64,000 bases of DNA from Phycisphaerales bacterium. GTDB taxonomy: Bacteria > Planctomycetota > Phycisphaerae > Sedimentisphaerales > Anaerobacaceae. The translations under genes were made by a program, and so were the position numbers. Shown here one piece after another: positions 9,938 through 16,710 of this stretch; the stretch's first letter is position 1; the number at the start of each line of letters is the position of its first letter. The notes beneath the pieces are model-generated. The model saw only the letters and a program-made list of their open reading frames with translations, was not told the DNA's origin and searched no databases. Where the stretch lies: positions 1 through 64,000 of the forward strand of contig JAUVYV010000003.1 in assembly GCA_030602885.1 (NCBI GenBank), given 5' to 3'.

Positions 9938-11421
9938 GTTATTGCATGAAGGCAATCGAGTGCGGTTTCTTTGTCGCTGAAGTGGAATTTCGTTTTGCCG
10001 ATTATCTGGTAGGTTTCGTGGCCTTTTCCTGCGATTAGGACGGTGTCATCTTTTTGGGCCAGCCGTATTGCTAATGCAACCGCCTTTTTTCTGTCTGGCT
10101 GGATTATTATCGTATTGCGTATTGCGTATTGCGTATCGCGCAGGTCGCTGCTTGTTATGCAGGGGCCTTTTTCAAAGCCGGTTACTATTTCGCTGATTAT
10201 TTGATGGGGGTTTTCGGTTCTTGGGTTGTCGTTTGTTACGATTATGCAGTCTGCGAATTTTTCGGCTGCTTTTGCCATTCTGGGTCTTTTTGTTCTGTCT
10301 CTGTCACCGCCGCAGCCGAAGACGACTATGAGTTTCTTCGGGGAGAGGGGTTTTAGAGTTGAGAGGACGTTGGTGAGGGCGTCGTCGGTGTGGGCGTAGT
10401 CGATGATAACGGTGAATGGCGCGGTTGAGTCGAGTTTTTCGAGTCGGCCCGGGATGGATTTGAGGGCAGAGAGTCCTACGGTGATGGTTTTCAGGTCGAG
10501 GCCTGCGGCGAGTGCGAGGCCCGCGGCGGCGAGGTGGTTTTCGACGTTGTATTTTCCGAGCAGTGGTGTTTTGACTTTTTGCTGTTTGCGCTCGCAGCTG
10601 ATGGTAAAGGTGGTTTGGGTTATGTCCATAGATTCGATGTGTGCGGTCAGGTTTGCAGGGGCATCGATTGCGAAGAAGAGGATTCTTGCTTTTGTGCGTT
10701 TTGCTATTTGCATAGCTTCGGGTGATTGAGCATTGAGGACGGCGGTTGCATGTGGTGTGAGGTTTTCGAAGAGCTTTGCTTTTGCGTCGAGGTAATTTTG
10801 TTTTGTTTTGTGGTAGTCGAGGTGGTCTCCGGAGAGGTTGGTGAATGCGGCGGCTTTGAAGGATATTTCGGCGAGACGGTTCTGGTCGATGGCGTGAGAG
10901 CTCGCTTCGATGACCATGAATTTAGCGCCGGCTTTTAGCATTTGGGCCTGGTGGTGTGCTATGGTGAGGCAGTCGGGAGTTGTAAGGTTTGCTTCGGAGA
11001 GCAGTTGGCCGGTGTCGTAGAAGACTGTTCCGATGAGGCCACATTTTTTTCCTGCTGAGCGGATTATGGAGGATAAGAGGAAGGCGACGGTAGTTTTTCC
11101 GTTTGTGCCTGTTACGGCGAGGTTGGTGAGTTTTTCTGAAGGCTTGCCGAATGAAGCCTGGGCGAGGGCAGCGGCAGCAACACTCGAATCTTCGACCCAG
11201 CACCAATTTAGTGCGGTTTGGGAAAATTGGTGCTGGGGTGGATGTTCGCAGAGGATGTAAGCGGCGCCGTTTTCGAGTGCCTGGTCGATAAAATCGTGGC
11301 CATCGCATAGGGTGCCTTTGAGTGCGATGAAGATGTCGCCTTTTTTTACGAGGCGAGAATCGGTGCGAAGCTGCGGGGCGTTGGGTAAACAGAGCAGGAG
11401 TATGAGTTTTTCGAAGTCCAT
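9934..11421 (-). CDS. murE: UDP-MurNAc-L-Ala-D-Glu--meso-diaminopimelate ligase
   Basis: A 495-residue Mur ligase. GTNGKT is at residues 105-110, and the substrate-selecting motif DNPR (near 398) points to meso-diaminopimelate rather than lysine. AGKGHETYQ closes the C-terminal domain. I placed the start at 11421: a -10 element covers 11459-11464, so alternative starts at 11460 and 11487 lie within the promoter. DTQYAIR near residue 429 is encoded by a heptamer repeat and enlarges the loop between DNPR and GKGHE by roughly 15 residues compared with E. coli MurE. It is the first gene of the mur operon. Confidence 0.95.
   Translation of the reverse strand: MDFEKLILLLCLPNAPQLRTDSRLVKKGDIFIALKGTLCDGHDFIDQALENGAAYILCEHPPQHQFSQTALNWCWVEDSSVAAAALAQASFGKPSEKLTNLAVTGTNGKTTVAFLLSSIIRSAGKKCGLIGTVFYDTGQLLSEANLTTPDCLTIAHHQAQMLKAGAKFMVIEASSHAIDQNRLAEISFKAAAFTNLSGDHLDYHKTKQNYLDAKAKLFENLTPHATAVLNAQSPEAMQIAKRTKARILFFAIDAPANLTAHIESMDITQTTFTISCERKQQKVKTPLLGKYNVENHLAAAGLALAAGLDLKTITVGLSALKSIPGRLEKLDSTAPFTVIIDYAHTDDALTNVLSTLKPLSPKKLIVVFGCGGDRDRTKRPRMAKAAEKFADCIIVTNDNPRTENPHQIISEIVTGFEKGPCITSSDLRDTQYAIRNTIIIQPDRKKAVALAIRLAQKDDTVLIAGKGHETYQIIGKTKFHFSDKETALDCLHAIT
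10114..10141. repeat. Heptamer tandem repeat inside murE
   Basis: Three copies of ATTGCGT (10114-10134) and one degenerate unit ATCGCGC (10135-10141). The minus-strand reading gives RDTQYAIRNT, in a loop between two conserved MurE motifs. Confidence 0.88.
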
Positions 11422-11458
11422 AATCGCGAAGCCCAAGGGGAAAGTGCTTTTTGTGAGC

Positions 11459-11487
11459 ATTTTAGTGCAGCGGCATGGATAATGCAA
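11459..11487 (-). promoter_or_regulatory. Sigma-70-type promoter of murE-murF-mraY
   Basis: Minus strand: TTGCAT (11487-11482), 17 bases, TAAAAT (11464-11459). The predicted start of transcription near 11452 leaves a leader of about 30 bases before the chosen murE ATG and rules out the two upstream in-frame ATGs. Confidence 0.6.
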
Positions 11488-11546
11488 CAGAGCGGAAGAA
11501 AGAGCAGGGTTTCGGCGAAAGGGAGGGGAGGTGATTGATTATTGGG

Positions 11547-11575
11547 GTGAAAATCCGGCGGTGATTGTTTATAAT
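11547..11575 (+). promoter_or_regulatory. Sigma-70-type promoter of the transglutaminase-like gene
   Basis: GTGAAA (11547-11552), 17 bases, then a perfect TATAAT (11570-11575). It is divergent from the mur promoter, and the leader would be about 54 bases. Confidence 0.5.
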
Positions 11576-11635
11576 TATGAATGAAGGCAAATAGTTGTCG
11601 GAGATTGCGACGGAGTTTAGGAAAGGGGCGTTATT

Positions 11636-13114
11636 ATGAAGCCGAAGTATATCGTTTGTTTTTTGCTGATGCCGGCGTTGGCCGGTGTTTTGAGGGCGGA
11701 GTCAGAGGAGGAGTACTATGCGGTGTTTTTGGAGGGAGCGAAGGTCGGTCATGCGATTCACAGCAGGGCTGTTACCGGGAACAGGGTGACGACATCGGAG
11801 ATGGTGAACATCACAATGAGCAGGATGGGTGTTGAGATAAGCGTGACGATGACGGAGACGAGCGTTGAGACGGCAAGAGGAGAGCCGTTAGGTTTTGCGG
11901 TGGAGCAGGACCTTGGGATGATGGTGATGAAGAGCGTGGGGACGGTCAACCAAGACGGGACGGTTACTGTGAGACGGAAGTCGATGGGTGGTGAGCAAAC
12001 GAGGAGTTTTATCTGGCCGAGGGGGGCGGTAATGGCGGAGGGTCTTCGGCTGTTGGTGCTGCGTAAGGGTCTGAAGGAAGGGACGAGTTATACGGCGAAG
12101 GTGTTCAGTCCGGGGATAATGCAGGCGGTGGACTCGGAGATAGTGATTGGGGCAAAGGAGGATATCGACCTTCTGGGGCGGATTGTGAATCTGACGAAGG
12201 TTGAGATTGTTATGAGCATGCCGGGGATGGGTCAGGTGGTGACGACGAGCTATGTGGACGACGAGTTCAATGCGTTGAAAAGCATCACTCCGATGGCAGG
12301 GATGGTTCTTGAATTGGTTTCGTGTCCGAAGGAATTCGCGATGGCCGGGAACGACATGTTTGACATTGTCGATAAGATGTTCGTGGCCAGTCCGGAGCCG
12401 CTGGGAAACGTGGGGTCGGCAAAATCGATAGCGTACAATTTGAAGCTGGTGGTAGGGGCACAAGATTTAATCATACCGGCCAGCGACAACCAGAGAGTCA
12501 AAAAGCTGGATGACGGTTCGGTGATAGTTGTGGTTGAGCCGGTGTTTGAGACACGAATCGGCAGATATCCTTACAGGGGGCGAGACAAAGAGTTGTTGGA
12601 GGCGCTCGAGGCGACACGTTTTTTGCAGAGCGACGATAAGAAGGTCGTGGAACTTGCCAGAGGCGCAGTGCGCGGGGCGAAAGACGCAGGTGAAGCGGCG
12701 CGAAAGATTGAGAGATTTGTGGCAGATTACATTGATGAGGTGAGTTTGTCGGTGGGGTATGCGTCGGCGTCGGAGGTTGTCCAGAGCAGGCGAGGGGACT
12801 GCAGTGAGTTTGCGGTGCTGACGGCGGCAATGTGTCGTGCTGTCGGGATACCGTCGCGGGTGGTTATGGGAGTGGCATACGTGGATGACTGGGGAGGATA
12901 TCAGGGTTTTGGCGGACATGCGTGGACGGAGGCATACGTGGGGGACCGATGGATAGGTCTGGATGCGGCGTTTAAGAGCGGCGGCAGAGGCGGATACGAT
13001 GCGGGTCATATTGCGCTTGCGATAGGCAATGGTGAGCCGGGTGATTTTTTCAATCTGGCGGCTACGTTGGGCCAGTTCAGGATAACTAAGGTGATGGTGA
13101 ATCGCGGTCAGTGA
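11636..13114 (+). CDS. Exported transglutaminase-like (cysteine protease fold) protein
   Basis: A 492-residue protein with a signal peptide (MKPKYIVCFLLMPALAGVLRA). A long N-terminal beta-rich region of unknown family precedes a C-terminal transglutaminase-like domain. Its Cys-His-Asp triad is visible: RRGDCSEFAVLTAAMCRAVGIPSR, GGHAWTEAYV and DRWIGLDAAF. The likely site is the periplasm or cell surface; bacterial members usually act as peptidases or amide hydrolases rather than cross-linkers. The ribosome-binding site is good (AGGAAAGGGG). It has its own promoter and is divergent from the mur operon, which hints at, but does not prove, a wall-related role. Confidence 0.85.
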   Translation: MKPKYIVCFLLMPALAGVLRAESEEEYYAVFLEGAKVGHAIHSRAVTGNRVTTSEMVNITMSRMGVEISVTMTETSVETARGEPLGFAVEQDLGMMVMKSVGTVNQDGTVTVRRKSMGGEQTRSFIWPRGAVMAEGLRLLVLRKGLKEGTSYTAKVFSPGIMQAVDSEIVIGAKEDIDLLGRIVNLTKVEIVMSMPGMGQVVTTSYVDDEFNALKSITPMAGMVLELVSCPKEFAMAGNDMFDIVDKMFVASPEPLGNVGSAKSIAYNLKLVVGAQDLIIPASDNQRVKKLDDGSVIVVVEPVFETRIGRYPYRGRDKELLEALEATRFLQSDDKKVVELARGAVRGAKDAGEAARKIERFVADYIDEVSLSVGYASASEVVQSRRGDCSEFAVLTAAMCRAVGIPSRVVMGVAYVDDWGGYQGFGGHAWTEAYVGDRWIGLDAAFKSGGRGGYDAGHIALAIGNGEPGDFFNLAATLGQFRITKVMVNRGQ

Positions 13115-13154
13115 GTGCGGTGTCTTGGCAAGGTAAGCTGAAAGGCGCGGGGGT

Positions 13155-14009
13155 TCAATTCTGCAAGCAAGGTTCGTCGGTAAGGACAGCGTCGATGCGC
13201 AGGTTTGCGATTTGCGGGCCTTTGTCGGCCATTGTGATCCAGACGACGTGGTCGAGTCGGCATTTGTCGTCCTCTTCCATTTCGCCGCCGGTGGTTGCGA
13301 GTACGTAGTAGCTGCGGTCATTAGAAACGGACTTCTGGTAATGGTGTTCGTGACCGGCGAAGACAGTATATGGTCTGTCTTTGAGCAGTGGTCTGAGCTG
13401 CCGCCAACCGGGGATGCTTCTTCCTTTCCAGATTGGCTTGTGCATAAAGACGAAGGTCCATCGAACGTTTTTGTTTGATTTGAGGACGTCACGGAAATAT
13501 TTAACTTGCCTGTCACTGATGCGACTGGAGGGCGGGTCTTCGGTATTGAGGCAGAGGAAGAGGACGTTTCGGTAGAGGAAGTGGTAGTAGCTTCGGCCGA
13601 GGCGTTTTTGCCATATTTGCGCCATTGCTTGGTTGCTGATGTCGTGGTTGCCGGGCAGATAGAAGAAGGGCATTTGGAGTTTGTCAACTATAGCGTCAAA
13701 CTCGTCCCATTCGGTGTTTAGCTCATTTACGTCTTCGGTATAGCCCTCAATGAGGTCTCCGATGCACATAACGAATTCGGGTTTTAGCAGGTTGAGCTTG
13801 TCGATGGCGGAGGCGAAGACGCCGGGCCGGTGGCCTCCTGTACGGTCGGAGACGACGGCGAACTGAAAGTTTTCGGGATTGTTGTAAAGATTTAGATGGG
13901 TCCATGGGTTTGCTGTTGGCGAGGTATCAATTGTGAGGTTGGAGTCAGCGGCGCAACCAGCGACGATAATTGCCAAGAATATGATGATGAAGTCTTTGAG
14001 CAATTTCAT
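13155..14009 (-). CDS. Metallophosphoesterase lipoprotein
   Basis: A 284-residue calcineurin-like phosphoesterase. Motifs in order are SDRTGG (an altered first motif: DRTGG where DxH is usual), GDLIEG, GNHD, FMHKPIW and GHEHHY. The N-terminus MKLLKDFIIIFLAIIVAGC is a lipoprotein signal with lipobox VAGC, so the enzyme should be membrane-anchored outside the cytoplasm. I chose 14009 rather than 14084 because it starts the signal peptide and does not overlap recJ. It follows recJ by 25 bases, so co-transcription is likely. The substrate is unknown. Confidence 0.85.
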   Translation of the reverse strand: MKLLKDFIIIFLAIIVAGCAADSNLTIDTSPTANPWTHLNLYNNPENFQFAVVSDRTGGHRPGVFASAIDKLNLLKPEFVMCIGDLIEGYTEDVNELNTEWDEFDAIVDKLQMPFFYLPGNHDISNQAMAQIWQKRLGRSYYHFLYRNVLFLCLNTEDPPSSRISDRQVKYFRDVLKSNKNVRWTFVFMHKPIWKGRSIPGWRQLRPLLKDRPYTVFAGHEHHYQKSVSNDRSYYVLATTGGEMEEDDKCRLDHVVWITMADKGPQIANLRIDAVLTDEPCLQN

Positions 14010-14034
14010 GGGTCTTGGCCTGTTTAAGCGAGGG

Positions 14035-15855
14035 TTAGTCGAACCGGATATCGGTAACGACGAGCTGTACGCCTCGATTGGCATTGTAGGTATCGAGCTG
14101 TGGGTTGTATGCGACGCTGAAGCATTCTTTTTCGAGGAGTTTCTTTTCGAGCCGGCCGAAACGGAAGGCGATACATCTGATTGAATTGGTGTTGTCGGTT
14201 ATAGCGAGCTGGAGGTGGTCGCCGTTTGCACCGACTCTTCTTGGAGGGGCGATGAGCCGGACAGCTTTTGTGGCGAAGATTGGTTGTGGGTTTCCCTGTC
14301 CGAATGGGCCGAGGAGCTGTAGCTCGTTGACGGAGTGGTAGGTGAATTTGCTGAGGGGGACGAGTGCATCGATGTGGAGCCGGGGCACGCAGTCTTGAAA
14401 GGTGAGATTTTCCTTAGCGTAGGTCTCGAGGTCGTCAGCGAATTCGGTGACTTTTAGAGGATCGAGGGTGATTCCGGCTGCCATTTTATGTCCGCCGAAG
14501 CTGAGGAGGTGTTCGGAACAGGCGTTGATTGCTTTTAGGATATCGAAGCCGGGGATGGAGCGGGCGGAGCCCTGAGCGAGTCCGTTGGCGGTGTTAATCA
14601 TAATTGTGGGCCGGTAGAACTTTTCAACAATTCTTGAAGCGACGATTCCGATGACACCTGTGTGCCAGTTTTCGTCGGCGAGGAGAAAAGTTTTTCGGTC
14701 CGGGTGGTTGAGGTTTTGGGAGACGATAATTTCGCAGGCATGCTTGAAGATTTTTCTTTCGACTTGCTGCCTCTGGGTGTTTTGCTGTTTGAGGTATTCC
14801 GCGATTTGCGTAGAGCGGACGGTGCTATCGGAGGTGAGGAGCTCTACGGCGAGTCGTGCGTGTCCGAGTCGTCCTGCGGCGTTTAGCATTGGTGCGAGGC
14901 GGAAGCCGATGTGGAAGCTGTCGAGACCCTTGCCGGTGAGCTCTGCCGATTCGATGAGAGCGTGAACGCCGGGGAGCTTGCAGTCGGGGAGGGACTTTAG
15001 GCCGAAGCTTGCGAGGATTCTGTTTTCGCCTCGCAGGTCCATAATGTCGGCGATGGTTCCCATGGCGGCGAGCGAAGTGGCGTTTATTAGAAAATCGCGT
15101 ATTTCGTCGCTGAGGCGTGCGCCTTTTTTGAATTCGTTTGCGATGGCCCATCCGAGCTTGAATGCGACCATAGAGCCGGAGGAGTCCTGGTTCGGATAAT
15201 CGGGGTCGATGGCGGGGTGGACGATGGCGAGTGCGGGGGGGAGTTTATCATCGGGCCGGTGGTGGTCGGTGATAATGAGGTCGAGCCGGAGGTTGTGCGC
15301 AAGAGATGCGGAGTCGTGTGCGGTTATTCCGCAATCGACGGTGATGAGCAGCGAGGTGCCGGCTTTTGCGATGGAGCGGATGGCGTCGTTGTTTAGGCCG
15401 TAGCCCTCTTCGATGCGATGTGGGATGTAGTAGTCAACGTCGGCGCCGAGGAGTTTCAGGATTTCGGTAAGGATAGCGACGGAGGTGATACCATCGACGT
15501 CGTAATCGCCGTAGATGGTGATTTTTTCCTTGTCGGTGATTGCCTTTTTGATTCTGGGGACGGCATCGGCTATGCCCGGCAGTTGTTCGGGGCTGATGAG
15601 GTCGGCGAGTTTTGGTCTGAGGAAGACGGCGGCACCGGGCACGTCGGTGATTTGGCGGTTGATTAGAAGCTGTGCGAGGAGGGGTGAGACTTTCAATCTT
15701 TTTGCGAGGTTTTCGCTGCGGCCGTCGGGCGGCTGAATAACCCATTGCTTTTCGCGGGTGGCGAGAGAGGATTTGGCCCGCCTTGCGTGGTCGGGCTTGT
15801 GGAGCAACTCGTGGGTGCGTGAACTGTACTTTTGCATCCTTGCAGATGTTTGCAT
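14035..15855 (-). CDS. recJ: Single-stranded-DNA-specific exonuclease RecJ
   Basis: A 606-residue RecJ of normal length. The DHH phosphoesterase motifs are complete: YGDYDVDGITS, VDCGI and TDHHRP. The DHHA1 segment GGHKMAAG and a C-terminal OB-type region follow. It degrades single-stranded DNA 5' to 3' in mismatch and recombination repair. Either ATG, 15855 or 15837, is possible; AAGGA before the first favours it. It lies downstream of the glycoside hydrolase run in the same direction. Confidence 0.95.
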   Translation of the reverse strand: MQTSARMQKYSSRTHELLHKPDHARRAKSSLATREKQWVIQPPDGRSENLAKRLKVSPLLAQLLINRQITDVPGAAVFLRPKLADLISPEQLPGIADAVPRIKKAITDKEKITIYGDYDVDGITSVAILTEILKLLGADVDYYIPHRIEEGYGLNNDAIRSIAKAGTSLLITVDCGITAHDSASLAHNLRLDLIITDHHRPDDKLPPALAIVHPAIDPDYPNQDSSGSMVAFKLGWAIANEFKKGARLSDEIRDFLINATSLAAMGTIADIMDLRGENRILASFGLKSLPDCKLPGVHALIESAELTGKGLDSFHIGFRLAPMLNAAGRLGHARLAVELLTSDSTVRSTQIAEYLKQQNTQRQQVERKIFKHACEIIVSQNLNHPDRKTFLLADENWHTGVIGIVASRIVEKFYRPTIMINTANGLAQGSARSIPGFDILKAINACSEHLLSFGGHKMAAGITLDPLKVTEFADDLETYAKENLTFQDCVPRLHIDALVPLSKFTYHSVNELQLLGPFGQGNPQPIFATKAVRLIAPPRRVGANGDHLQLAITDNTNSIRCIAFRFGRLEKKLLEKECFSVAYNPQLDTYNANRGVQLVVTDIRFD

Positions 15856-15944
15856 TGCGAGCGAGTCCTTCCTTGTGTTAGTGTCTGTTATATCGACAGG
15901 GTTGTTTATACCAAAGGGGTGAGCGTGAATGCAAGTGTTGTTTT

Positions 15945-16709
15945 TCAGGCGCGCATGTATAGTCCGCCATTGACGGCGATGTATTCGCCGGTGATGAAGG
16001 AGGCGGCATCGTTACTGGCGAGGAAGAGGACTGCTTTTGCGACATCCCGGGCTGTGCCATTTCTGCCGAGCGGCGTTTGTTGGGCGACTTTCTGTTTTCG
16101 TTCGGGGGTGGAGTATCTTTCGTGGAAGCGGGTTTCGATGAGGCCGGGGAGGACGGAGTTGACGCGTATGCCGTAGGTGGCGAATTCTTTTGCCATAGCG
16201 ATGGTTTCGGTTGCGACGGCGGCTTTTGCGGCGGCGTAGATACCTGAGCCGTGGCCTCCGCCGTGGTGGCCTGCGACCGAGCCGATGTTGACGATACAGC
16301 CCTTATTCTTTTTCAGGTACGGCAAGGCGGCGCGGGTAACGAGGAAAATGGAGCGGACATTTGTGGCGAAGATGTCCTCGTGGTATTCGAGGGTTGCAGT
16401 TTCGAAGGGTTGACGGTCGATAAGGTCGCCGGCGTTGTTGACGAGTATATCGATGCCGGCAGCGGCTTTGGCGAAGGCGTTGACCATTTCGGTGACCTGT
16501 TTTTGGTCGCGGATGTCTGCCTGGAGCAGATTGGCGTCGCTGTGTTTTTTGACCTCGGCAAGTGTTTTTTCGCCGCCTTGTTTTGTTTTGAAGTAGTGTA
16601 CGCCGACGAAGCATCGCTGCTTTGCGAACTCAATGGCGATGGCTGCGCCGATTCCGGAGCTGGAGCCGGTGACGAGGACTTTCTTGTCTTTGAGGTCTTC
16701 GTAAATCAT
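15945..16709 (-). CDS. Short-chain dehydrogenase/reductase (FabG-like)
   Basis: A 254-residue classical SDR. The cofactor motif TGSSSGIG is at residues 14-21, NNAG near 90, and the YAAAK active-site pair near 160. The C-terminal segment GEYIAVNGGLYM is typical. It starts one base after the GH106-like stop, so it belongs to the saccharolytic operon. In that setting a sugar dehydrogenase (for example for rhamnose or another released sugar) is more likely than fatty acid synthesis, but the sequence alone does not decide. Confidence 0.88.
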   Translation of the reverse strand: MIYEDLKDKKVLVTGSSSGIGAAIAIEFAKQRCFVGVHYFKTKQGGEKTLAEVKKHSDANLLQADIRDQKQVTEMVNAFAKAAAGIDILVNNAGDLIDRQPFETATLEYHEDIFATNVRSIFLVTRAALPYLKKNKGCIVNIGSVAGHHGGGHGSGIYAAAKAAVATETIAMAKEFATYGIRVNSVLPGLIETRFHERYSTPERKQKVAQQTPLGRNGTARDVAKAVLFLASNDAASFITGEYIAVNGGLYMRA

Positions 16710-16710
16710 T

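Noticed and set aside
8497-10141. CRISPR-like array from the heptamer repeats
   Set aside because: Units are contiguous, seven bases long and without spacers; no cas genes are nearby.
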